A stretch of 64,000 bases of DNA, taken from Enterovibrio sp045679545 (GTDB lineage Bacteria; Pseudomonadota; Gammaproteobacteria; Enterobacterales; Vibrionaceae). Numbering within the stretch: the stretch's first letter is position 1; every line of letters starts with the position of its first letter. The notes under the pieces are model-generated. The model made no database searches, was not told the origin of the DNA, and saw only the letters and a list, made by a program, of their open reading frames with translations. Made by a program: the position numbers and the translations under genes. Below, one piece after another: positions 45,521-53,755 of the stretch. The stretch covers positions 2,480,001 to 2,544,000 of the forward strand of contig NZ_CP166194.1 in NCBI RefSeq assembly GCF_045679545.1, read 5' to 3'.

Positions 45521-45548
45521 AAAATGGCGCTAGATTGAGCGCCATTTT
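45521..45548. terminator. Bidirectional terminator between yjbH and the beta-CASP nuclease gene
   Basis: A perfect AAAATGGCGCT/AGCGCCATTTT stem with a 6-nt loop lies between two convergent genes. Confidence 0.9.
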
Positions 45549-46952
45549 CTATTGGTCTGCGGCTATAGTGACTTTATCGGCGAGGCCGCTGGCCTTTATC
45601 TTTCCGGCTAGTGCTTGCTGAGCTTGAAGATCGCCATGTACGATCCGGATTTCGTTCGGCTTTGTAGCGATGCCTGCAATGAATGTCAGCAGATCTTGCT
45701 GATCAGCATGGGCAGAATACCCTGACATAGTATGAATGTGAGCGTTTACTTCGATGTGTTCGCCTGAAATTTCGACTATCTTGTTTCCTTGCTGTATGTC
45801 TCGTCCCAATGTGCCTCGCGCCTGATAACCTGCGAGGATCACATCGGTTCTCGAGTCCGGCAGCAAGGCTTCTAAATAATTCAGTATTCTGCCGCCGTTG
45901 CACATTCCACTGGCAGCGACCACAATCGCTGGCTCACCCGTTTGCTTTAAGCGGTTAACCAGCGCTTGGTGATCGTGATGGGACTCAATGGTGATGCATT
46001 GCTCGAATGCGAGCGGGTGCCTACCCTCTTGTAGTTTGATCTTGGCTTCTTTACTCCACAGCGTTTTGAACTGACGGTATTGCTTGGTTACCTTGGCTGC
46101 CATAGGAGAATCGATAATCACGGGGATGGTTGACCAAGCACGCTTTTCATCTTCGTTAAGCGATTTAGCAATCAGGTTTTCTATATCAAAAAGCAACTCT
46201 TGTGTTCGCCCAACGCTAAAAGCCGGAATAATAACCACACCACCATCAAGCAGCGACCGATTGATTAACGTTTTTAAGCGTTCGGCTCGCGATGCAATCG
46301 ATTCGTGCGTTTTGTCTCCGTAAGTACTTTCGATGACTAATACATCAGCCCGTTCTGGTGGATGGGGATCTGGAAGCAGTGGTGTGTTCTTGGGCCCCAA
46401 GTCCCCGGAAAACACGATCACCTCGTCGCTAGGCAGTTTCACTTCAATATAGGAAGAACCCAGAATATGCCCCGCGGGTTGAAAGCGGATCTGGGCTAGG
46501 GATCTAGATTGGGATTCAAGTGTTTGCCAGGTGTTGTATTCAACCGCTACCAACAATCTTCTGATAACGCTTAGTATTCTTTCTCTGTCTGGCTTTTTTA
46601 GGCCAAGCTGCAAACGTAAACCGTCATCAAGCATGAGAGGGATAAGCGTTGCCGTTGCGTGCGTCGCATAGATAGGAGAGTTGAACCCAGCGGCAAGCAA
46701 CCAAGGCAGTCGACCAATATGGTCAATGTGGGCATGGGTCACCAATAACGCATCAATACCAGTGACATCAAACTCGATATCCAGCGAGCGCGTTTCATCC
46801 CCTTGAAACAAACCACAATCGACAAGCAAAGACCCGTTATCGTCGCCGTTACAGAAATCCAGCTGATGGCATGAGCCAGTGACACCCGTTTTAGCGCCGT
46901 GGTGGGTGATGTGAAAAGTGTTTAGGTTCGTGTTTCGGTCGGCAGTTAGCAT
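45549..46952 (-). CDS. Metallo-beta-lactamase/beta-CASP family RNA-processing nuclease
   Basis: I start it at MLTADRNTNLNTFHITHHG (AAGGAG 6 nt upstream), giving 467 residues; a longer frame begins 29 codons earlier. Metallo-beta-lactamase motif 2 is HAHIDH (73-78). Motif 3 is GSSYIEV with FSGDLGP, the beta-CASP part contains VVAASGMCNGGRILNYLE, and the C-terminal motif is YSAHADQQDL. Such proteins are YSH1/CPSF-like RNases; the RNA substrate here is unknown. A relation to the polysaccharide loci is not obvious. Confidence 0.9.
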   Translation of the reverse strand: MLTADRNTNLNTFHITHHGAKTGVTGSCHQLDFCNGDDNGSLLVDCGLFQGDETRSLDIEFDVTGIDALLVTHAHIDHIGRLPWLLAAGFNSPIYATHATATLIPLMLDDGLRLQLGLKKPDRERILSVIRRLLVAVEYNTWQTLESQSRSLAQIRFQPAGHILGSSYIEVKLPSDEVIVFSGDLGPKNTPLLPDPHPPERADVLVIESTYGDKTHESIASRAERLKTLINRSLLDGGVVIIPAFSVGRTQELLFDIENLIAKSLNEDEKRAWSTIPVIIDSPMAAKVTKQYRQFKTLWSKEAKIKLQEGRHPLAFEQCITIESHHDHQALVNRLKQTGEPAIVVAASGMCNGGRILNYLEALLPDSRTDVILAGYQARGTLGRDIQQGNKIVEISGEHIEVNAHIHTMSGYSAHADQQDLLTFIAGIATKPNEIRIVHGDLQAQQALAGKIKASGLADKVTIAADQ

Positions 46953-47003
46953 GATAGGCTCCTTAAAGCGTACCTCTATCATGCCAAGTTTTTGCAAAAG
47001 AAG

Positions 47004-47034
47004 TCCCCTTACTGATGTGATTTCAGAAAGGGGA
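47004..47034 (-). terminator. Possible terminator after the O-antigen ligase gene
   Basis: On the minus strand a TCCCCTT/AAGGGGA stem with a long loop is followed by CTTCTTTT. The loop is long and the T-run is interrupted. Confidence 0.35.
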
Positions 47035-47071
47035 TGCATTTTTCTTGAGCTAAATAGCTCGCTTCCTATGT

Positions 47072-48313
47072 TTAAGCGAGAGGCTTCACAGTTAAATCGT
47101 CATCTTCGTCTAATGGCGTTTGTGTAAGCAACAAGACCCCAGACATGATGGTAAACAGATAAACAACATGCGTGTGATGGAAAGGTACATCCGTCATACC
47201 CGCTAATGCGACCATCAATATAAGACTTGTCAAAAGAGGATCAAGCCTTAGCTCAACCCCTCCACCTGGCTTACACGTGACCAAAGGAGAAACAAGCCAA
47301 AGTAGAAGAATGACAAATCCGACTGTCCCATAGCGAGAAAGCGTATCGATGTATTGGTTATGTAAATGCGGTTGTATCGCAGCTTTACTATTTGGCATAG
47401 CAATAATTCTAGCTTTCAGTTCGACATCACCAACACCAAAAACTGGGTGTTCCTCGACGACATCAAGTCCCTCCTGCCACAGATTTAACCTTATCCCGAT
47501 GGATGTTCTATAGTTGCCATCTGATATGTACTGAAGTTCTTTGGCAGTCTGCTGAATACGATGATCAATTTTGTCCTGAAACAGATAATAGCCGCCAGCG
47601 AGCGAGAACAAGGTTAGTAACAACGTTATGAAGTAATAGCTGCGCGATTCAGGCAGTATGCGTAAGGCAAGATATAATGCAATCAGTGGGAAGAACAACA
47701 GCACACCGCGAACATCAGTCAATACCAATGCCGCCACGGCAGATACAAAACCTAATGAGGCTATGAACCGAATATGCCCTTTTTCAGACAACATAAAAGA
47801 GAGAGAAGTCAGGGCTAGCAATGCACAATACAGCGCATAAGGAATCGGATTCGTAGCGATGCCAACTCTTAACACTCCCATCACAAAATACTCATAACCA
47901 GCATTGATGCCGCAGGCTACTGCAGCAATCACCACAAGCCACTTAACAAGCCTATGAGAAACTCTGGACCAAGGGATGAGCGCCAAATACACCAAGCATG
48001 CTAATAGAGTACGAGAGAAGCCGAACTCATCCCCTCGGACGAGGTGGACTAATGCAAAATATACAAATGCTAAAAGGCTCGCGAGTAGAAGTGGTCTGAT
48101 TAATGAGCTTTGCCAGTTACGCTTCATCGCACCGCGATAAAGGATTAGACAATACACGCACACCAAAGGAATAAGCCTTGAAAGCAACCACTTCGTGTCA
48201 ACAAAGTTAAAAATTGATACCAACATGAGCGCTAGCGGGGAGATCAGAAACAGGGCTTCAAAATTGGACTTAAACTCTAATATCGATGTTTTTTGATTTC
48301 TAATGTTTGTCAT
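47072..48313 (-). CDS. O-antigen ligase family protein (WaaL/Wzy_C type)
   Basis: The 413-residue polytopic protein has about 12 hydrophobic segments and a large periplasmic loop. That loop holds the family motif region GIRLNLWQEGLDVVEEHPVFGVG and PHLHNQYIDTLSRYGTVGFV. It would transfer Und-PP-linked glycan to lipid A-core, but a Wzy polymerase or protein glycosylase cannot be excluded from sequence. It is transcribed after the family-25 glycosyltransferase gene. Confidence 0.85.
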   Translation of the reverse strand: MTNIRNQKTSILEFKSNFEALFLISPLALMLVSIFNFVDTKWLLSRLIPLVCVYCLILYRGAMKRNWQSSLIRPLLLASLLAFVYFALVHLVRGDEFGFSRTLLACLVYLALIPWSRVSHRLVKWLVVIAAVACGINAGYEYFVMGVLRVGIATNPIPYALYCALLALTSLSFMLSEKGHIRFIASLGFVSAVAALVLTDVRGVLLFFPLIALYLALRILPESRSYYFITLLLTLFSLAGGYYLFQDKIDHRIQQTAKELQYISDGNYRTSIGIRLNLWQEGLDVVEEHPVFGVGDVELKARIIAMPNSKAAIQPHLHNQYIDTLSRYGTVGFVILLLWLVSPLVTCKPGGGVELRLDPLLTSLILMVALAGMTDVPFHHTHVVYLFTIMSGVLLLTQTPLDEDDDLTVKPLA

Positions 48314-48404
48314 TCGTAGTTACAAGTTGGATTATGGACACTATTGTCACTATCACAGCAGGTCCTTTGCATTAGACAGGCGCACTATCATTTTTTTAGA
48401 ACTC

Positions 48405-49148
48405 TCACTTTTTTAGAGCTCTTTGTTTTTTCCTGTACACGATGTCAATCATTGCTTTCTTGTAAGCGGTATATAGTTCACGAGTGAGTTTACGATAAAG
48501 CGGCGTTTTCGCACCATCAATTAGCTGAATTGTTGACGCATCATCAAAATGCGTTGCGACAAGACATGGAGTCAGCTGATACGAGTGAACCCCATGCAGA
48601 TAGCTCAAACCTATGAAGCAGTCGACTGGTAAACACCAACGATGCTTAACTAATCTAACAGCTGCACTCGGAGAAATTGCGTAAGCTCTAGTTCCTCCAT
48701 AATTATCTTTCATGAGGTTGATTTGATATTCACCATTTCTTTCAACTTCGGTGAATTCACCACCAGACTCAATAGCTTCAAGCCTCAAAAAGCCGAAGCG
48801 ATTTACGTCTTCTAGGGCAACCTTAATAATCTCAGCTGCTTTATGGTGCAGTTCAATATCGTCTTCACAAACGACAATAGGTTGATTGAGTTCAATACAC
48901 TTCAGCCAAAGCTGGTAGTGACTAGCATAACAACCTAGCTCCCCTTTTGATGGCATTTTGCCACTGGTTAGCCACAGCCTTTTCCGGTAGTCATAATCTT
49001 CCGCCAGAGTAGGTGTACTTTCGTGCCCATCTACTGCATCGAAAAACGAAAAAGCGATTTGTTTTTCTGCCATTTCTTTTGCAATTTTTTCTCGGCGATC
49101 AGTACATCTTTTCAGGCTAACAACAAAAACATTCGACACAGGAATCAA
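48405..49148 (-). CDS. Glycosyltransferase family 25 protein
   Basis: The 247-residue LPS-type glycosyltransferase starts with VFVVSLKRCTDRREKIAKEM and FDAVDG, has ASHYQLWLKCIELNQPIVVCEDD (DxD-like EDD), and ends in a basic tail. The start codon is TTG at 49148, or possibly GTG three codons later; no ATG fits. It probably modifies the LPS core or O-antigen. It lies divergent to wecA. Confidence 0.82.
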   Translation of the reverse strand: MIPVSNVFVVSLKRCTDRREKIAKEMAEKQIAFSFFDAVDGHESTPTLAEDYDYRKRLWLTSGKMPSKGELGCYASHYQLWLKCIELNQPIVVCEDDIELHHKAAEIIKVALEDVNRFGFLRLEAIESGGEFTEVERNGEYQINLMKDNYGGTRAYAISPSAAVRLVKHRWCLPVDCFIGLSYLHGVHSYQLTPCLVATHFDDASTIQLIDGAKTPLYRKLTRELYTAYKKAMIDIVYRKKQRALKK

Positions 49149-49497
49149 GTCACTCTACAAGCGGGGTATCATTTTTGCGAGTTTAACTCAGCCCAAGAAA
49201 AATGGCGAGCAGCACATCACCTGATGTCCAATAAACGTGAATGCACTGATTATTTAATTCGATCGAACTGTGCTGATAACGGCTGCCGATTTCGAAAGCT
49301 GTCGTTAACACGCTGACGGACGAGAAGACTGATGCATCTACGTCGTACCTTAAGATAATTGGCAACATTATCGAACGACAGTATTGAAGCTAGAATAACC
49401 TCGGTGTCTTGTTGCATCACTATGTTCGCCTCTAAGAAATAACAACCACAGTACAGATGTAAAATCAAGAAAAAGAGCACAACCATAGATTCATTCA

Positions 49498-49513
49498 TGT
49501 GACGCAGATCACC
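49498..49513 (+). promoter_or_regulatory. CRP-like site upstream of wecA
   Basis: TGTGACGCAGATCACC matches TGTGA-N6-TCACA in 9 of 10 defined positions. Its centre is at about -61.5 relative to the start predicted from the adjacent promoter, the classic class I position. Confidence 0.6.
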
Positions 49514-49531
49514 TAAATGCGGTTCGCTTTT

Positions 49532-49560
49532 TTGGTCTTAAATCACGTAAAATCTATACA
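49532..49560 (+). promoter_or_regulatory. Predicted sigma-70 promoter of wecA
   Basis: TTGGTC (49532-49537), a 17-nt spacer and TATACA (49555-49560) predict a start near 49567, about 24 nt before the gene. The boxes are moderate, as expected for an activated promoter. Confidence 0.5.
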
Positions 49561-49590
49561 CAAATAGTCGTCACTACTTAAGGTAACTCT

Positions 49591-50655
49591 GTGCTATTCC
49601 AGTTTGTTGACTTGGCGTTTCTCTCTTTTTTCTCTCTTGCCACTCTCTTTTTTATGCGCAAAGTCGCCAAAGCAATCAACCTTGTCGACAAACCCAATGC
49701 AAGGAAACAGCACGAAGGCGCTATTCCTCTAGTTGGCGGGATTTCAATCTGCTTCTCGCTACTGTACTTTTTGTTTAACAACCCCAATATCATTCCTAAC
49801 TCTGACGCCTATGCGGGCTGTATTGTCTTACTTGTCATACTGGGTGCATTGGATGACAAATTCGATATAAGTTTTAAAGTACGATTTGCGGTGCAAGCCC
49901 TACTGTCGTTAGCAATGATGCAACTGGCCCATATTGAGCTTAACACTTTAGGAAACATGTTTGGTTTTGGTGAGGTAGTATTGGGGTGGGTAGGTTATCC
50001 AATCACGATTCTAGCAGTGATTGGCGCAATAAACGCATTTAATATGGTAGATGGTATAGACGGACTACTCGGGGGACTAGCAAGCGTTACGTTCGGTGCA
50101 TTGGCAGTTTTAATGATTAACGACAATCAACCTGAACTGGCCTACCTTTGTATGGTCATTGTCGCCGTTCTTTTACCATACATTATTCTGAATCTTGGTA
50201 TCTTGGGGCGTAAGTTCAAGGTGTTTATGGGAGATGCAGGTAGTATGCTAATTGGGTTTACTGTTATTTGGCTCTTACTTTTGTCCAGTCAAAATGGTAG
50301 CAACCCACCTTTACGACCAGTAACAGCATTATGGCTAATTGCTTTGCCCTTGATGGATATGGCAGCGATAATGATACGAAGGGGTCGCCGTGGTGACTCA
50401 CCATTCAAACCTGATCGCGAACATCTACATCATATCTTTCAAAACCTAGGCCTAACTGGCCATCAAACTTTGGTTGTTATCTGCCTACTCGCAAGTAGCT
50501 TTGCAGCATTTGGGATCTGGGGAGAGATATCGAAAATTTCGGAAGTCACCATGTTCATTATGTTCTTAATAGCTTTTGCCGCATATACATCTATTCTTGC
50601 ACATATTTGGCGAGTTAGCGCCTTTATCAAGAAAATACTGCTGTCAATTAAGTGA
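49591..50655 (+). CDS. wecA: Undecaprenyl-phosphate GlcNAc-1-phosphate transferase, WecA family
   Basis: It transfers a HexNAc-1-phosphate from UDP-HexNAc to undecaprenyl phosphate, starting O-antigen or common-antigen synthesis. The 354-residue protein has about 11 membrane helices. Cytosolic motifs are visible: LGALDDKFDI, NAFNMVDGIDGL, FMGDAGSMLIGF and the histidine-rich DREHLHHIF. It starts at GTG with TAAGGTAA upstream. It may begin the glycan made by the minus-strand cluster to its right. Confidence 0.93.
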   Translation: MLFQFVDLAFLSFFSLATLFFMRKVAKAINLVDKPNARKQHEGAIPLVGGISICFSLLYFLFNNPNIIPNSDAYAGCIVLLVILGALDDKFDISFKVRFAVQALLSLAMMQLAHIELNTLGNMFGFGEVVLGWVGYPITILAVIGAINAFNMVDGIDGLLGGLASVTFGALAVLMINDNQPELAYLCMVIVAVLLPYIILNLGILGRKFKVFMGDAGSMLIGFTVIWLLLLSSQNGSNPPLRPVTALWLIALPLMDMAAIMIRRGRRGDSPFKPDREHLHHIFQNLGLTGHQTLVVICLLASSFAAFGIWGEISKISEVTMFIMFLIAFAAYTSILAHIWRVSAFIKKILLSIK

Positions 50656-50691
50656 GTTGCGCGACCACTTATCATCGTATTCAAATGAATC

Positions 50692-50857
50692 GTAAGCGGT
50701 TAATGAACCGTTAAAGTCCTACTCGATGCCACTGAGATCAACATTCCACGGCATCAGATCCGATATATCATCGGCGAGTGAACGCTTCGGCAACTCCGTG
50801 AACAGGTGCCGGAAGTAATAATAATGATTGATGTCATTGGCTCGACACGTCATCACC
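50692..50857 (-). mobile_element. IS66-family end remnant
   Basis: These 166 bp match the left end of the IS66 copy at 58168 (inverted repeat GTAAGCGGTTAATGAACC plus the last codons of tnpC) with a few dozen scattered differences. Similarity stops abruptly at CATCACC. It has the same orientation as the complete copy, and the rest of the element is gone. Confidence 0.9.
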
Positions 50858-50899
50858 GGGGGCAATAAATTAACTAATAATCTCGACTTTTCTTACTCA

Positions 50900-51823
50900 T
50901 TAAACTCTACCTTTAACTAGAATTTCTTTCTGACTAAGTACAAACACACTGAGCAAGCCTACCAGAATCGCGGGCAACAAAGTTATGGCTCGAGTGCCTA
51001 TGGAAGAAATGAGAGCTAAGTCTTTGTCCACTCCAATGTAGGTCAAAAGCCAAACCATTCCTAGCTCTGTTGCTACTATACCTCCGGGAATTAAAGATGC
51101 AGCACCAATTACCAAACTCAAACAATAGACACTCAATGCCGTAGGTATTGAAACTTCGGCACCAAGCTGATCCAAAAAAAAGTATAAAACTACGCCTTGG
51201 AATGACCAAGCTAGAAATGAGAAGAGTGAGCTCTTACAGGCTATACGTGGCATCCAGACACTAACAAAATCTGAGACAATAGGAGAATAGCGACCTGTTT
51301 CAGAGATATCAGATAAACATTTTAGGAAAAAATAAACTAAGAATGGTAGTGGTACCATTAAAACAGAAATAACAATGAATGCAGGATGGAAATACTGCGC
51401 CAAAAAAAATGCACCTATGAACATCACTGTTATGAGATCATTCAGTCTCTCAGAGACACAACAAGCAAAAGTATACCGAAACGGAACTCCCCTCTGAGTG
51501 AGATAGAAACCGCGAGTGAGTTCTCCAACTTTTCCCGGTGTAAATGTCAGGGCTAGACCAGAGAAATAAATAAGCGTGTGCTCATATATAGAAGCTTCAA
51601 TGGAGGATAGACTCATGTAATTTAGCCATCGTGCTAGTCTAAGAAAATAACTAACTAGAGCAAGCACTAAGCAAAATAAAACCGTCGAAAGAGGTATAGT
51701 AAGAATATACTCTTTAGATCGTTCTAAGTTTGGCGCATTATTCGCAAAAAACAACACAATTGAGACAAGAACAATCCATGGCAATATACGTCGAGCAATA
51801 CGTAAAAAGCGATTCTGCATCAT
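50900..51823 (-). CDS. UPF0104/lysylphosphatidylglycerol synthase-type membrane protein, candidate lipid-sugar flippase
   Basis: The 307-residue polytopic protein has about eight helices and the family signatures FTPGKVGELTRGFYL (about 94-108) and LIPGGIVATELGMVWLL (about 245-261). Homologues (YbhN/AglD-type) are proposed to move polyprenyl-linked sugars or lipids, but are poorly characterised. It is the last gene of the arabinofuranose cluster, 8 nt after the PAP2-like gene, so it may flip polyprenyl-phosphoryl-arabinose or act on the product. This role is inferred. Confidence 0.7.
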   Translation of the reverse strand: MMQNRFLRIARRILPWIVLVSIVLFFANNAPNLERSKEYILTIPLSTVLFCLVLALVSYFLRLARWLNYMSLSSIEASIYEHTLIYFSGLALTFTPGKVGELTRGFYLTQRGVPFRYTFACCVSERLNDLITVMFIGAFFLAQYFHPAFIVISVLMVPLPFLVYFFLKCLSDISETGRYSPIVSDFVSVWMPRIACKSSLFSFLAWSFQGVVLYFFLDQLGAEVSIPTALSVYCLSLVIGAASLIPGGIVATELGMVWLLTYIGVDKDLALISSIGTRAITLLPAILVGLLSVFVLSQKEILVKGRV

Positions 51824-51830
51824 CTAAATA

Positions 51831-52250
51831 TCAAAGACCGCTAAAAACCAAGTGTATCACCCAGGCCGACATTACACCCACGATAGCACCAGCAATAATT
51901 TCTACCCTTGTATGACCTATCCTTTCTCTTAATGGCAACTTCTCTGAATCTCGATTAAGCAGGTTGATCGCTTCTGCTTGCTTTCCAATCTGACGCCTTA
52001 AGCTATTTGCATCAAGGACTACTATGAATGCTAATGCCAATGCCACAACAAGAGCAGGAGAATGGATGCCTTCATTAAAAAAAACAATGGCAACTGTACT
52101 GGAAACAATACTGGTATGATTACTAGGAAAACCGCCATATCCGATTAAGTCGAGGGCAAATCGTTTCTCTTTAAAGGAATTAAATAGAAATTTAAGACAA
52201 CCAGTAACTAACCATGCAAAAAATGGAGTAATAATATAACTCAAGTCCAT
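51831..52250 (-). CDS. Divergent PAP2-family phosphatase, candidate polyprenyl-phosphoryl-5-phosphoribose phosphatase
   Basis: The 139-residue membrane protein belongs to the divergent PAP2 (DUF212) group. Phosphatase-like motifs are GGFPSNHTS (40-48) and GHTRVEIIAGAIVG (112-125). In the mycobacterial arabinose pathway a PAP2-type enzyme removes the 5-phosphate after the UbiA-type step. This gene lies 9 nt after a UbiA-type gene, so the same step is proposed. The DUF212 group differs from the mycobacterial Rv3807c type, so the assignment rests on context. Confidence 0.65.
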   Translation of the reverse strand: MDLSYIITPFFAWLVTGCLKFLFNSFKEKRFALDLIGYGGFPSNHTSIVSSTVAIVFFNEGIHSPALVVALALAFIVVLDANSLRRQIGKQAEAINLLNRDSEKLPLRERIGHTRVEIIAGAIVGVMSAWVIHLVFSGL

Positions 52251-52259
52251 AGCACCCTC

Positions 52260-53105
52260 TCAAACCGTCAATGAATAAATACAAGCAACTATCCATGCAA
52301 TTGTTGTAATTTGTAGAAAACGGTCTGAGTAAAGAGCATCAGTGGGCGATTCCCCAGATTCATTAGTCTCTACAATGAACCAATACCTATAAAGTCCTAG
52401 CAAAACGAATGGGATTGTGTAAACCATCATAGGTTTGTCAGAAATAACAAATAAACTATAAAAAAGAATCGAGCAGGTTGCAGCCATTTGTGCGTATTTA
52501 TCAATTAAACTGACCGTATAATACCGAAGCACGCTGCGCGAAGAATCACCACTCTTAACGAGTTCTTGCCGACGTTTTATCGCAGCTAGATAGAGAGCTA
52601 AAGACAAAGTCGTTATAAACATCCATGACGAAAGAGGAACATGCAAAGCAACGGCTCCAGCATAAACTCTAAGAACAAAACCTGTTGATATTGAAAAAAT
52701 GTCGAGCACTGGCTGATGCTTTAAGTGAAAAGTATAAGCAACATTCAGCAACAAGTAAGAAACAACGACAATGAAAACATCAAATGAAAACAAACCATAT
52801 GCCAAAACCAATCCATAGAGGAATAACATAAGAAAGCGCGCCTGCTTTCTACTTACTTCTCCAGATGCCAGCGGTCGAGATTTACATTTTATAGGGTGCT
52901 TACGATCGCTATCTATATCATTGTAGTCATTTAATATATAGGTTGCAGATGAAGCAATGCAGAAAACCACAAATGCGGACAAAGCTAAAAGTATGGATTC
53001 TACTTGCAACAACTGACCAGAAAAAACTAAAGGTGCGAAAACAAAAGTGTTCTTCACCCATTGCTTTGGTCGCATCAAACGAAATAATGGAGATAAAGTA
53101 TTCAT
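52260..53105 (-). CDS. UbiA-family prenyltransferase, probable decaprenyl-phosphate phosphoribosyltransferase
   Basis: It would join phosphoribose from PRPP to polyprenyl phosphate, the committed step to polyprenyl-phosphoryl-arabinose. The 281-residue protein has about nine helices. MRPKQWVKNTFVFAPLVFSG (11-30) is characteristic of the Rv3806c-type phosphoribosyltransferases. The first aspartate-rich motif is NDYNDIDSD (59-67), followed by KHPIKCKSRPLASG. The second motif region includes LDIFSISTGFVLRVYAGA. Homology is clear; the activity is inferred from the family and the DprE1/DprE2 neighbours. Confidence 0.85.
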   Translation of the reverse strand: MNTLSPLFRLMRPKQWVKNTFVFAPLVFSGQLLQVESILLALSAFVVFCIASSATYILNDYNDIDSDRKHPIKCKSRPLASGEVSRKQARFLMLFLYGLVLAYGLFSFDVFIVVVSYLLLNVAYTFHLKHQPVLDIFSISTGFVLRVYAGAVALHVPLSSWMFITTLSLALYLAAIKRRQELVKSGDSSRSVLRYYTVSLIDKYAQMAATCSILFYSLFVISDKPMMVYTIPFVLLGLYRYWFIVETNESGESPTDALYSDRFLQITTIAWIVACIYSLTV

Positions 53106-53244
53106 TTATAAATATAACTTATCAGTGAAGGTTTAATAAAACAACCAAAATTTTGCGCATCATCCTACAATAAGAAACGCAAAACATCAGTTAGCTTAGC
53201 AAAAGAAGGCAGACCGTTAACATACACATTCAGTGAATGGCAAT

Positions 53245-53649
53245 CTAACGACTTCGGTTGACAAAAACATATTTTTTATCGAGTTGATACTTACTAAAAT
53301 ACCCAATACTAAGTCCAATGACAGCCCCAACGTAACGCATCGTTTTAGTTTCAAACCAAACATCGAAAAGATACTCAGTCGACCAAAACAAAAATGTAGT
53401 CACTACGCCCATCAAGCAATAAAGAAAAAAAGTGAGAAGGCTACTGCTATCAACGTTTGGTACGTTATTGAAAATATACTTTTTATCAAGGCAATATTTA
53501 ACAATTAGGCCTGAAAAAGTACCAACTATTATACTAATCTCCAACTCGTAGACGGATTCAGAAAAACTGAATGAAGATAACTCCTGAGAAAGGATATTGA
53601 CAATCATTGCAACTATCGCAAATAAAACGTAAAGTGTTACTTTATACAT
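53245..53649 (-). CDS. GtrA-family membrane protein, candidate flippase
   Basis: From ATG at 53649 (MYKVTLYVLFAIVAM) the product has 134 residues and four membrane helices. It has the GtrA pattern of paired helices ending with FSKYQLDKKYVFVN and an internal copy VKYCLDKKYIFNN. A longer GTG start at 53694 is less likely. GtrA proteins are thought to flip polyprenyl-phosphoryl sugars; a GtrA-like protein is also tied to the mycobacterial arabinose pathway. Position in the cluster suggests the same. Confidence 0.75.
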   Translation of the reverse strand: MYKVTLYVLFAIVAMIVNILSQELSSFSFSESVYELEISIIVGTFSGLIVKYCLDKKYIFNNVPNVDSSSLLTFFLYCLMGVVTTFLFWSTEYLFDVWFETKTMRYVGAVIGLSIGYFSKYQLDKKYVFVNRSR

Positions 53650-53755
53650 AATCAAACTTCGAAATAATAAACACAACCATGACACGAAAAACACTCAAGA
53701 GCATACAACATCCAGGAAAACACGATTACCAATATTGCCTATACACAACCTGGAA

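Larger units (their letters stand above)
49149..49590. other. Divergent promoter region between the GT25 gene and wecA
   Basis: It holds the predicted CRP site and promoter of wecA (separate entries). Open frames here are shadows without ribosome sites. The minus-strand promoter of the GT25/ligase pair should also be here but is not recognised. Confidence 0.5.

Noticed and set aside
49183..49498. Overlapping small frames between the GT25 gene and wecA
   Set aside because: No ribosome sites, and they overlap each other and a probable promoter region.
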